Assembly: GCA_028565635.1 (NCBI GenBank)
Contig: JAOXYB010024490.1
Coordinates: 1-16,185, forward strand
Reading direction: 5' to 3'
DNA from: Phoronis ovalis
Lineage: Eukaryota; Phoronida; Phoronidae
DNA: 16,185 bases
The position numbers and the translations under genes were made by a program. The notes beneath the pieces were generated by a model that searched no databases, was not told where the DNA came from, and worked only from the letters and a program-made list of their open reading frames with translations. Of this stretch, positions 1-9,043 are shown one piece after another. Each line of letters starts with the position of its first letter. Position 1 is the stretch's first letter.

Positions 1-1581
1 GTGCTGAAATTCTAGGTAAATTTTTCACATGGCTGAAAGAGAAGCTCAAACAATAGTGTTATAAAAAAATTTTTTGAATAAAAAAGTGAGATGTATAATT
101 ATACTGGACATGGATTTGAAATACAAAAAATTAGTAAATGATAATTTTTTTTATTTTCATCTGAAACTATTATACTTATCTTAGAATAGTCCCAGATTTT
201 CATTAAAGGAAAAAAAACTGACAATGTTGGTAGTTTAGGATCTATGAATAAAACCATAGAAGCTCAATTTTAAACCTTGTAACAAATGTAATCTCTAAGG
301 AGGGACCAAATTGTGCCACAAAAGAAACAAACCATAGCTTATGCAAATGACTGCCATTTCTAATTTTATACTTCACTTTCTAAATTCCACAACCATTATT
401 GCAAATGCTGCATCTGGCAATTTGGTTTTTCAGATAAAATTGAAAACTCTACATTTTAAATTAATTTTTAATTATAAATATAATTAAATATAGATTTGAA
501 CATACAAGTTGGCATTAGTTACATTGAGATTTACATAATCATGAAACACATTTTCACAGAAACATCCATGTTGAAATTTACATATTAACTCATATGAAAT
601 GAAGCATTTTTATGGAATGTACATGTGGATATTCATTTTTTCAAGATTTTCCAAGTAGAACTGTAATTAATTTAATGTTTGGATTAGAATTTATTTTTGT
701 GAATAAATTATTTGGGAGATACTGATAAATACCCAGTATAGTGTATTCTAAATACTGTTGCCATAGAGTAGCACCAACAGGCAAAAAGAAACTATGTACC
801 TAATATTGGGCAACCAACCTCATGCAAATGCACATAGAGGCGGGCTGAACATTTGTTTGAGGAATGAGAGTGCAATATTTTTGAATGATGAGAAATAGTC
901 TCCAGAGATAAGAACTGTGGTAAGAACGAGCTTTGATTACAAATTAAACAAAGTGTTTACTAGAGTTACTAGACTTACAAATTATCAACCAGCATTCTTT
1001 AGTGAAGCATATATAGCTATATTCATAATTCCCTGTTTTAAAATTAACTAATAATAATTTTTATTATAGTGCAAAACAACTTTACTTCTTTTCAGTGGTG
1101 ACATTATGACGTAAGATATTACGTGGGTGGAACTTAAACATGTAGTTACTGACAGGTTCTTCAAAGTGGCTAAGATAAAGCAGTGTGGGGGATAAATACT
1201 TAAATACAACAGTCCTAAAGCACTCATATTTGGATTCATGCACTCGAACTTTACCTCATTACACTACTTTAATAAAGGATTAATTAAGAACCAGTCTCAT
1301 AAAAAATTCATTTAGATGTTTTTTAAAGTGACAATCTTTAAAGTTTATTTTTCTTAATTCCATGAATGTAAATAATTACTAGATCTATTCTAAAATTATA
1401 ATCTCAAATCAAATACAGTATTTTAATTTTACAAAGAAAATATAGCACACCATCTATAGACATATTTTGTTCGATTATACTTCAAGCTACCAGGATATTC
1501 CAACTACATGACCCAAAAGATATTGGTTCCCTTTGAAATTAATTTAAGTAATTAAACATTGTTATATATTATAATTCTTAC
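1..1581. other. AT-rich stretch without a recognisable gene
   Basis: I see no supported exon here. All three frames on both strands are broken often, and the readable frame on the minus strand at 1048-1239 has no convincing splice sites or protein-like composition. Two exact octamer motifs ATGCAAAT lie at 341-348 and 822-829, and a small bZIP-like palindrome lies at 1109-1124. The best donor-like string, CTGTG|GTAAGA near 919, is preceded by stops in every frame. If the minus-strand exon at 4960-5077 is real, this would be intron of that gene or lie beyond its end. Confidence 0.6.
1109..1124. promoter_or_regulatory. bZIP-like palindrome ACGTAA-N4-TTACGT
   Basis: The six-base arms ACGTAA and TTACGT are exact inverted repeats around a four-base spacer. 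The left arm sits inside TGACGTAA, which matches CRE/ATF-type half sites, and the right arm sits inside TTACGTG. ACGT cores are known bZIP targets. Binding or function here is inference only, since no promoter is identified nearby. Confidence 0.25.
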
Positions 1582-1643
1582 CTTGTAGGTCACATGCACA
1601 GGAATTTGAGGGAGATCCTTTCGCATCATTACAAAATTAAGTT
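1582..1643 (-). CDS. candidate short internal exon, product unknown
   Basis: On the minus strand an open stretch ends at the strong donor-like string ACAAG|GTAAGAAT, with the intron starting at 1581. Possible acceptors lie upstream, the simplest being CTGAG just before 1643. From there the exon supplies two bases and then 20 codons ending in phase 0, including Met-Met at 1629 and the tract KDLPQIPVHVTYK. The two-base start is phase-compatible with the donor that ends the minus-strand exon at 4960-5077, so the two could be spliced, but one third of random pairs would agree. The putative acceptor has a weak pyrimidine tract. I recognise no family. It may be a chance combination of a good donor and a short open frame. 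Confidence 0.18.
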
Positions 1644-2657
1644 CTCAGCATTTTTGTAAAACTTAGAACGTCCGATATATAAATTAGAACCTCCAAGGTA
1701 AACTGTGTTTAAATCCCTAAGAAGTCGATGGAAAGTCACTACACTTGGTCACTCAGTGAACAAGGACCAAATGCATCTTTAGATCACAAAGCTAAGCTGG
1801 ATAAGGAATTTGAATTTGATATTGAAACCATCTTTCTCAAATTCCATTTTGTTCATTCCTTGTGGAGGTCCAGTTTGTATCAAATGTATCCAATGGTGTT
1901 GACAAAGAGCAAAAGCACTTATTTATCCCAGGATAAATCCTATCAATAGTCAGTAATACCAAGATTTACAGTTATTTAACAGTAGAATATTGTATATTCT
2001 ATACCATTTAGTAATACACCATGAAATTTCTATTATTCAATGTATAAATTCAATAATGATCTAAAGACTTCAGGCATGTAACAACTTTAAATCAAATGAA
2101 AAGGCTTTATACCTGCCTCCTTTATAAACCTCTACAGTCTTTATGATACTATTACATTTCTGGGTTAAATGTTTGGCTTAACTGTTTAAAAAGAAGCCTT
2201 ACATATTTTCATTTATTGATGTAATTTGATATGATCACCACCTAACTAAGGAAAAGCCTGAAAAATAGTTTGGTTGATTTCCATGTGCATAAATTTCTAT
2301 TGTTTACCTATAATAAAATAAAGAAAAATACTATTGTGTAAGCACAAGTAACAATAAATTATTTGTCAAAACTAGTTGAGCAATTACCTAGTAGAAAAAA
2401 CAAGCTTTTTATTCCCTCCACATAAAAATGTTCAGATTGTTTTTTAAGTAAGAATGCTATTACCAGCAAATCAGATACAATTGACTTAATATCTTTAAAT
2501 GCAACAAGGAATGCCATTTTTTTTGCAAACATATCATAATTATATATAATGTAATTCCTTTTTGTTTCATAGGTCGACAAAATATTTTATATAGCATACA
2601 AACATTTTCATTAAACCTGTCTGTACAGACCTGTTGTATCAACAATTTACTTTATTT
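1644..2657. other. AT-rich stretch without a supported gene
   Basis: A frame is open on the plus strand at 1710-1949, but no acceptor or donor brackets it and its length is within chance expectation for this base composition. A short perfect hairpin with eight-base arms and a three-base loop (TAGAATAT-TGT-ATATTCTA) lies at 1983-2001. I see no TIRs, tandem arrays or RNA gene. Confidence 0.5.
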
Positions 2658-2700
2658 CTTCCACCAGGTGGAAGCTCTCTTCAGAAGTCCTTCAGAGAGC
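2658..2700. repeat. two back-to-back GC-rich hairpins
   Basis: The first palindrome, CTTCCACC-A-GGTGGAAG (2658-2674), has eight perfect pairs around one base. The second, GCTCTCT (2674-2680) with AGAGAGC (2694-2700), has seven perfect pairs around 13 bases and starts on the last base of the first. The pair stands out in AT-rich surroundings. The CCACCAG inside the first palindrome also reads as the end of a splice acceptor, so a structure here could influence splicing. That role is inferred. Confidence 0.5.
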
Positions 2701-2781
2701 AAATATTATGCAGTCTCGGACAACAAGAAATACCCTAAAAATAGTATACTATGCAAACACTATAAGCAGAAGTTTGGTTAA
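2668..2781 (+). CDS. candidate terminal exon, product unknown
   Basis: A pyrimidine-rich tract ending in TTTATTTCTTCCACCAG is a good acceptor shape. After it, frame 1 reads 37 codons to TAA at 2779-2781 and includes SPSESKYYAVSDNKKYPKN and a lysine-rich end. Local G+C is higher than in the flanks. The other two frames also stay open for 22 and about 45 codons, so the reading frame is not certain. No AATAAA lies close downstream; the first clear one is at 3214-3219. I recognise no family. If the minus-strand exon at 4960-5077 is genuine, this would lie inside or beyond that gene's first intron on the opposite strand, which lowers its likelihood. Confidence 0.22.
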   Translation: MEALFRSPSESKYYAVSDNKKYPKNSILCKHYKQKFG

Positions 2782-2912
2782 CGTCTCTTTTTATTCACGC
2801 CTCTAGATATGTTTGTAAGTCACCAATTGTGATACAATAAGTTAATGAAAAAGTTGGCAAAATTGCGACTTATGAATTTAAAAATTTGAAAAAGAAAACA
2901 AAATTTCTCTAG

Positions 2913-3085
2913 GAGTAAATATAATTTCAACTTGTGCAAATGTAACTAGTTTGATGACGGGATTTTGGAATAATTCAAATAATTTAAATTTAGTAATCAC
3001 AGAAATTCTAAGTCTTTGTAACTCTCCTGAAGCTATTGCCACTTTAGTGCGTTTTTTGTGCACTCAACAAAATTACACGCGTTAA
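2913..3085 (+). CDS. candidate terminal exon, product unknown
   Basis: The frame is open for 56 codons after an acceptor-like AAATTTCTCTAG and ends at TAA (3083-3085). The translation has an amphipathic, helical-repeat look, with EILSLCNSPEAIATLVRFLC as its most protein-like part, and an AATAAA follows at 3214-3219. Against it, no donor-bounded alternative exists, the minus strand is also open here (2878-3063), and chance alone should give several frames this long in the window. An opposite-strand donor-like string, GTGGAG|GTAAAC, sits at about 3092. I recognise no domain, and a HEAT-like repeat is only an impression. Confidence 0.2.
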
Positions 3086-4939
3086 TCAGTTTACCTCCAC
3101 TTGGCGTTTTATCCGTCATAAAATTAGTATTAAATAATGTTTGAGCTTTAGATGTCAACCCATTAAGTGCCAACTTTTATGATACCTTTCTGTAGACTGT
3201 TAGGTCTAGTTAAAATAAAATATTTTAGAGATACTTTGCGTGCAACTAATTTTTGTAGGCAAATATGGCTGCACATTGGATTTCTATAGTGAGAGTCCTA
3301 AACCTTCTGTGGTGTTCAAACATTTTATAATGCTCCACAAACATTAGTGATGGAAAAAATTGAGTACTTTAATACAACCTGTAGAGACCACAAGAGAATT
3401 CTTCAACTGTCAAATTCATCCAAGCAAAATATTAATTACCCAATATCAATGTAGGTGGGGTGATAAATAATAAATCTGAGGAAAATTATGGATACATAAA
3501 AGTTGATACATAAAGGTGACATTTATAAAGCAAAAGTACAAAGGATTTATAAATAAAATAGCAGCTTTGTAAGAATGCTCAGCTGGTGGTACTGACATCA
3601 CAAATCACAGGATGAAGGATACAACATTATTTTTTAACAGCTTTTACAGACTAATTTTTATATCATTATTTTTAATGAGATACCTATTTTACAGACTGTA
3701 AATAATTATCTATCCATTTTCTATGTTTCTCCTATTGTTCTCTACAGATTTCTATTAATTCTTATTTTTTCTCAATCTGTTTTTTGGTTTCAATTATTAA
3801 ACTTAAAACATAAAATTCCTTAAACACATATGATACACTGTTTTAGACTTAATGTTACAGTCTATAGACTTAATATTACAGTCTAGCATTTTTTGTATTT
3901 GTAAAATAATTCATTTTTTATCTTAGTTTGTAAGTTTAGCCAATATCCACTATAAATAGATGAAAAGTTATAACAAATAAAAAACTAAGAAATAATAACA
4001 AAGCCTTATAAAACAATCACCTTTGATTTTAAAATTTTTTTCTAACTGGATATCACATGTATAATCTGATAGTTGTTTAAAGTTTTAAGCTTTTCTTTAA
4101 GTCTTTTTAAGTTTACATAATGTACCTGTTGCAGATAATAGTATTGATTAATTAATTATAGAAAAATCTAAGCACATTTTTAAAAAAAGTGCAAGTCCAT
4201 AGTCCTACCATTAGATTGTCTGTAATAGTATGCTAAGATATGAGAATTACCTTATAACTTCCATTACATTAACGACATGTTTGGGTCTTTCTTGCCTTTT
4301 TTATATTATTATTTTTCAAATTATTTTGATTACTGAGATATACATTTGCTGCAAATAAAGCAATGGTCCAATAAAAAAAATGTGTTTTTATATTGATTTA
4401 CCACCTTTACTGTATCCCAATAGCTACAAAGTACCCACATATAGTGTATAAAGAAATCCAGCAAAAGAAGTAGATTTTTAGGGGAATAATTACTAGTAAG
4501 ACACATTTTATACAGAACCACATCTTTATTAATTACAAACATTGATGTAAAAAAAAAATATTCTGCAAGGAATTAAGCTAGTCCAAGTTCAACTTATTAA
4601 TTCTTGTTAGTCCAATAATAGAAATTACAGGTGGTCCAACTATTAGAAACAATTAGAACAAAAATTTGGACTTTAAAGACATTTGGTATAATCCTCATGA
4701 GATCCCATTTTAACATGTTTATTTTAGCTGTTCATCTACAGAAACTGAAGCACTGGATCCTTTATTATCCGGTTTTATCACTCTACAAAACCTTGGGAAA
4801 TTGAATTGCTAGAAAATTAAATTTAGCAGAAGCGGGTAATCAAACCAAAAAATTTGATAATTAAACCATTTGAAAAGCTGAACTATTACAAGTATGTTGG
4901 TTTTATAAAATTTTTTTTTCAAAGTGTGAAATAATAGTG
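3086..4939. other. AT-rich stretch, no supported gene
   Basis: This part is very AT-rich with many homopolymer runs. The only clear structure is the 21-bp tandem duplication at 3844-3885. Donor-like strings occur (for example near 3565 and 3931), but none closes a readable frame. On the minus strand I looked for the glycine-rich motif expected in a second exon of a short-chain dehydrogenase and found nothing. An isolated AATAAA at 3214-3219 could serve a plus-strand transcript. Confidence 0.5.
3844..3885. repeat. 21-bp tandem duplication, each unit an inverted repeat
   Basis: The units at 3844-3864 and 3865-3885 differ at one of 21 positions. Each begins TAGACT and ends AGTCTA, which are reverse complements, so each unit can form a small hairpin and the pair can form a larger cruciform (TAGACT at 3844 with AGTCTA at 3880). 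The short length suggests local slippage duplication at a hairpin rather than a mobile element. Confidence 0.8.
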
Positions 4940-4960
4940 GGTAAGTTATTTGTACTTACC
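4940..4960. repeat. facing splice-donor-like inverted repeat
   Basis: GGTAAGT (4940-4946) and ACTTACC (4954-4960) are perfect inverted repeats seven bases apart. Consequently both strands carry a GTAAGT donor string within 21 bases. The minus-strand copy forms the donor of the exon at 4960-5077. The plus-strand copy reads TGG|GTAAGT, but no plus-strand exon is evident before it. Confidence 0.6.
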
Positions 4961-5077
4961 TCTATGTTCGGAAGAAGTATGGATGGTGAACCAAGTCTTG
5001 AAGACATTATATAAATATGGAAGAAAGTATTTTAACAGTAGCAAAACTTCAAGCACAACCTGTCCTTCCAGTTTCAT
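4960..5077 (-). CDS. candidate first coding exon of a signal-anchored protein, possibly SDR16C-like dehydrogenase
   Basis: The minus-strand ATG at 5077, in context AACAATGA, opens 39 codons plus one base that end at the near-consensus donor AGAG|GTAAGTAC (phase 1). After MKLEGQ comes a long hydrophobic segment, VVLEVLLLLKYFLPYLYNVF, then a short polar tail. This is the shape of an N-terminal signal anchor. A hydrophobic leader of this kind precedes the Rossmann fold in membrane-bound short-chain dehydrogenases of the 17-beta-HSD11/13 and retinol dehydrogenase 10 group (established family knowledge). The diagnostic TGxxxGxG motif would have to lie in the next exon, which I cannot find in this window, so the family name is a guess. 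The first intron would then exceed 4.9 kb. Alternatives are another membrane protein or a chance frame. Confidence 0.42.
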
Positions 5078-5578
5078 TGTTCACAATGTCATGTGATAAT
5101 TTTTCTAGCAATTCATTTTTACATTGAGAATCATATTAATAATTAATGTTACAAGTCAATGGCCAGATTAATATGTATAATATCACCTAGAGTTTCTATT
5201 TTTCAAAACTAAACTGCTTGTTATCCAATTATAGTCTCCTATAGCAATTTCATTAGTGATATTTTAGAAAGTCAGTGACGTTTGATTTTCGAAAATAATG
5301 TCTTTCCGTTGTGACAAGAGTTTTTTTATTATAAGAACCATAATGAGCACCTGCCTCATGGGAGCGACCAATCAATGGCTCCCTGGTTTCTGGTACGTTG
5401 CTTATGTACAAAAAATTATCAGGGGTAGATTGCAAATTACAAAGTTTGACAATTGTTCCAAATTCTTGATGCAACTAGGTCTACCAGACCTTGGTATAGT
5501 GACCGAATTAAAGAGTGATTATTTGCTTCTATCAGTCTCCACAAACTAATCACCCCATCTTATAAGACACTGTGACAG
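5078..5578. promoter_or_regulatory. possible bidirectional promoter region
   Basis: This lies between the divergent candidate exons on the minus (ATG at 5077) and plus (from 5579) strands. It holds a G+C-rich patch at about 5345-5400 with a CCAAT box, and an arthropod initiator-like TCAGT at about 5273. No TATA box is obvious. A frame open on the plus strand at 5298-5549 and an overlapping one on the minus strand at 5253-5474 both cross the G+C-rich patch and look like by-products of its composition. The promoter call depends on both exons being real. Confidence 0.3.
5360..5383. promoter_or_regulatory. CCAAT box inside a GC-armed hairpin
   Basis: GGGAGC (5360-5365) and GCTCCC (5378-5383) are perfect inverted repeats. 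The 12-base interval holds GACCAATCA, which fits the NF-Y consensus (CCAATCA at 5368-5374). CCAAT boxes are frequent in head-to-head promoters of animals. The position fits either flanking candidate gene, about 290 bases from the minus ATG and 205 from the plus exon start. Confidence 0.35.
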
Positions 5579-5765
5579 AACAAACTTAACCTAACATCAC
5601 CTGACCAAAAAAAAGATAAACATCAACATGATGAGGTCTCCATGACTACGAAGCTAGATCTAATTGATTCATCAACAAAACTAAAATGGGCGTTTCAAGA
5701 GAATAAAATTATACCTATTAGACAAGATGAATTTGAAACAACTTATTTCCTTGTTCATTTTAAAG
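5579..5765 (+). CDS. candidate coding exon, product unknown
   Basis: The frame is open from AAC at 5579, just after a CAG, through 62 codons and one base, to the strong donor AAAG|GTAAGC (phase 1). The composition is hydrophilic and protein-like, with KLKWAFQENKIIPIRQDEF followed by an aromatic stretch TTYFLVHFK. An in-frame ATG at 5642 would give 41 codons before the donor. In that case the upstream part, which contains the CTTAACCTAAC string common in insect DNA, would be 5' untranslated. The CAG at 5578 has only a modest pyrimidine tract, so a first exon is as likely as an internal one. The next phase-compatible acceptor with a readable frame is at 9044. I do not recognise the family. Confidence 0.38.
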
Positions 5766-7041
5766 GTAAGCATGACTTAAACAATTACTTCGTAATTGAG
5801 ATATATACGACGTTAAAATGCCAATACACTTTATAGCCAAAAAATCAATGATCTTCTCTGCTTAAAAGTGTCAATTTTGATATCCATTTATGTCATATTA
5901 CCTATATCACTATGTGACTTATCAATGTTATCATCTTAATCTAGTTTTAAATAACTTCATTTAGATGTCTTATCAACATATACAGACTACACAACATGTG
6001 AGCTTCTATTTATTTGTTCATTTTTATATTTAAACTTATACTGAATTAGTATTTAACTTTCAAAAAGATTCAGCCAACCTGCTGAAATATTTATTTTAAA
6101 TCTGATAAATCATGTCTAACAAGTTTAATCAAAATGGGATAAACATGTGTTTTTGATATTTTAAAATGAAAAAATGCAGCATTATGGGCAAAGTAGCTCT
6201 GCATATGAGGTGTGATCTGATTGATTTTTTTTTTCACCATTTTCTAGTCTTCTTCTTATTCATTCATAAAATTAATGATTTCATGATTGTTGTATCACTA
6301 GAATTTTAAAAATGCTGTACAGAATACCTTCAAACCATTATCCAAATAACTATAGGTTTCTCAAGTTGTTGTTAAACAACCTATTGCAATTTTTCAAGAT
6401 AAAAACCATCCAAAGTTGGACAATGACCACTGTGCCAAGTGCTCATCAAACATGTTACAGAGCATATTGATTAACATGCCATAACACCCCGACAGATAAT
6501 ATTGACATTATTAAGTGAACTTTTTAAATAATGAATCATGGAAGCATAGAACAAAACCTGATATAAAAAAAACATTTGTTCAAATATCATGAATATCTTA
6601 TATTGTTTTAAATGAGGTTGTTTACAATGTAAACAAACTGTCAAATCTGTTGATTTTTTATATCTAATCATGATTATCACTATCAAGACAATTTTGACGG
6701 AATATATCCTTTTGGAGCAAGAACCCAAGATAACGGGGCATTTTCTTCTGTAATTTATTGAACAACTAAAGAGATGTAAAGATAACTTTGTTCACAATAA
6801 TATTGGTAATAACTACCTTTAAAAAAGAAACTGGATTTTACTGTGAACAACCTATGGCAAAAAATAAAATTTTATTTTCATTGATGATAAACATTAAAAA
6901 AAATTACCTACCTTTTCAGATAAATGAACAAAATTGTGCATTCTCAGATGTCTTAGGTTTTTTCATTTTATAACTAAATTTTTTCAGTAATACCAAGATG
7001 TATGACAATAAGATGCTAGATGTAGAAAAGTTATAACTGTG
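5766..7041. other. AT-rich stretch, probably intron
   Basis: I see no supported exon. An acceptor-like CTACCTTTTCAG occurs at 6908-6919 and is followed by an 18-codon frame, but no donor closes it. The palindromic forkhead-type site at 6618-6636 is the only short motif of note. Frames open on the minus strand at 6471-6728 and plus strand at 6788-6973 are within chance expectation. Confidence 0.45.
6618..6636. promoter_or_regulatory. palindromic forkhead-type site
   Basis: TTGTTTAC-AAT-GTAAACAA is a perfect inverted repeat of eight bases around three. Each arm is an exact match to the FOXO/DAF-16 family binding element (TTGTTTAC, reverse GTAAACAA). An inverted pair in the putative first intron of the plus-strand gene would suit an intronic enhancer. 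Occupancy is unproven. Confidence 0.35.
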
Positions 7042-7191
7042 TCAAATCTTTACATTCAATTTATTATGCTCTTCATCATTAATCCCATGCCTACATGAAT
7101 TCACAACTCCCATCCAAGGTGAGACAAGTGCAGTCAACAAATCAAAATTCCACAGAATTTGACAATGTTGACTTATCAGTAAATGTATATT
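7042..7191 (-). other. G+C-raised island with a readable minus-strand frame
   Basis: Between about 7085 and 7150 the G+C content rises above the surroundings. On the minus strand 49 codons are open, including LWNFDLLTALVSPWMGVVNS and ending at TGA (7042-7044). On the plus strand a strong donor-like string ATCCAAG|GTGAGA lies at 7118-7119, but no acceptor precedes it. The frame could be the worn end of a retrotransposon ORF or a conserved element. I cannot name a family, and no tail or target duplication is clear. Confidence 0.2.
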
Positions 7192-8300
7192 TCAGAATAT
7201 TTTTCAAGTATTTAAATCAGACAGTAATAGTTTTATAAACAAAACTGTGTTTTTTTATTACTTAGCTTATTACACCACCCCTGTTTTTTGTTTATGAACT
7301 CTGTGGCTAACTTAAACCTTTTATATAGTCTGGTAGTTCCCTAAGTAGCTCTCAAAACTAAAAAATAATATTCAAAAGCAAATAAGCAACGCTGTGATAG
7401 TAAGTTTAATCTGTCTGTAAGTATATTCTACTGTTGCTCTGAAGGATTTAATATTAAAGGAGATTTTTATATTAAATGATATAACATAAAGACTTATTTG
7501 GTAGCTTAGTATCCAAAGATTGCAACACTGAATATTTAATTACCTTACAATACTAATTTATTGGTCACAACTAAATAATAGTAGAGAAATAACATATTAA
7601 GAATTATTAAAAAAAACACGTTTCTGTTCTATGAAAATTGCGTTATCATTGTTGCCAATAGTTAAAATATATAATCCTGAAATTTAATTATTACTTCTAA
7701 ATTGAGGTAATTCCCAACAATCAGTTAGTTGTGTACACAAGTATGGTGTCAACTCAGAAGTCCAAAAGAACATTAACATCAGCCTTTGTTCAAATCATGA
7801 GCAGGCAACATTATTTGTAACAGTTCAGAATTAAGTAATACCCAACTTAATCCCACATTTTATGAGATATTATTAATTCATGGGTTAAAATAAAGTACTC
7901 CTTTCCACAACTATCAAATATTCCCCCCTAGGATGCACCAATTGTTGAAAATTGGAAACTTTTATCTAACAGATAAAGAAAATATTCTCCTAATGCCATT
8001 GTCTTATATTACTGAATCTCTGTTGTCACTTAGAACAATAGGGAACAGGTCTTTTGCTGCTAACATGAACCAATTCATGTATTTCTCTTGTACTAGTTGC
8101 ACTTCTAAACAAACATATTTTTACAAATTGTGGACTTTAATTCCTATTTATCATTTTAAAAACATTTCAGCATACAACCATACATTTTGAATTAAATTTG
8201 TTTATTTTATTTGCTTTGAGTCTCATTACAACATACAGAAAATCTACCATTTAGTTTGCATGCAATCAAACTGATGTACTTAAACAAATCCTATTTTTAC
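7192..8300. other. AT-rich stretch without a supported gene
   Basis: The plus-strand frame at 7933-8190 is open for 85 codons, but it lacks splice signals, is low in charged residues and looks random. Two donor strings, GATA|GTAAGT and CTGTCT|GTAAGTAT, occur at about 7400 and 7417 with stops close upstream in the readable frames. No repeat structure was seen. Confidence 0.45.
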
Positions 8301-8370
8301 CTAGTAGAAGCAAGTTCCTGTGCTGAATGGTACCAGTAGGGCCAAGCAATCGTAAGCTGCTAGTAGAAGC
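8301..8370. repeat. 48-bp G+C-rich segment flanked by an 11-bp direct repeat
   Basis: CTAGTAGAAGC occurs exactly at 8301-8311 and 8360-8370. The 48 bases between (8312-8359) are about 50% G+C, against roughly 30% around them. The minus strand is open through it (SSLRLLGPTGTIQHRN) and reaches CTACTAG|GTAAAA, a donor-like string. The arrangement looks like a short insertion with duplicated target or a filler insertion made during break repair. An exon is less likely. Confidence 0.5.
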
Positions 8371-9043
8371 TAACATGTTATCTATTAGTATTGTTTGATG
8401 AGCAGACTGATTACACAAATATATATGCACAGTCACGTAAATGTAGGCGAGAATATACAATAATCTGTAACAACTAGTAACTCAAGACAAGACATATTTT
8501 GACTTTTTATTATGGTGCCACATTTAACATTTATCTTTAGTATTAAGCTTGACTCTGTAAAAATATTTTTTAAATATCAATTCAGTAGAATTTCGAAGCA
8601 ATTGCTGTTAGATTAAAAACAACAGCAGAGGGGACTAAGTTAATGTTGACATAAACCATTTACTCGTTTGTACTAGTGAACACACTCCCTATCACAGAAA
8701 ATCAAATTTGCACAATCCAAAAATAGAAGTTTTCATGAAATTAAATCCAATATTTTTGTTCAAAATTTTTCTGGAAACAGGCACGCCTAGACAAAATGTT
8801 GTGACTTAACAAAAATATTGTATTAGCAACAAACAAAGGAGTATTCCAACAATCTATTTTAAAAGCTTGTATCCTTAAGTATCAGCAGACCATACTTGAG
8901 ACATGTGCTAGTGGCATTAATAGTATATGTTAAAAGCACATGTAATTTCTGATTAACAGAAATCCATTTTCATTTTTTTTCTTTAGAATTTTCTTAATAC
9001 TTTGATTATATTTTTATCAGAAATATTACACATTTATTTTCAG
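8371..9043. other. AT-rich stretch, intron-like
   Basis: I see no exon. Its end has the features of an intron 3' end: a pyrimidine-rich tract ending TTTTTTTTCTTTAG at about 8986, and a second, CATTTATTTTCAG, ending at 9043. The second precedes the candidate exon at 9044. Confidence 0.4.

Noticed and set aside
341-829. Two octamer (ATGCAAAT) motifs as a POU enhancer
   Set aside because: Eight-base AT-rich words occur by chance in a window of this size, and nothing links the two sites.
1710-1949. About 80-codon plus-strand open frame
   Set aside because: No acceptor or donor brackets it, the composition is unremarkable, and frames of this length are expected by chance here.
4571-4660. GTCCAA recurring three times as a tandem repeat
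   Set aside because: Only six bases recur exactly and the spacing is irregular.
5298-5549. 83-codon plus frame and the overlapping minus frame at 5253-5474
   Set aside because: Both cross the same G+C-rich patch, where stops are rare simply because of composition; neither has splice sites, and the patch is better explained as promoter sequence.
6471-6728. 85-codon minus-strand open frame
   Set aside because: Hydrophobic and cysteine-rich by chance, with no donor or acceptor; it overlaps the forkhead palindrome.
7933-8190. 85-codon plus-strand open frame
   Set aside because: Random-looking composition and no splice signals or start context.
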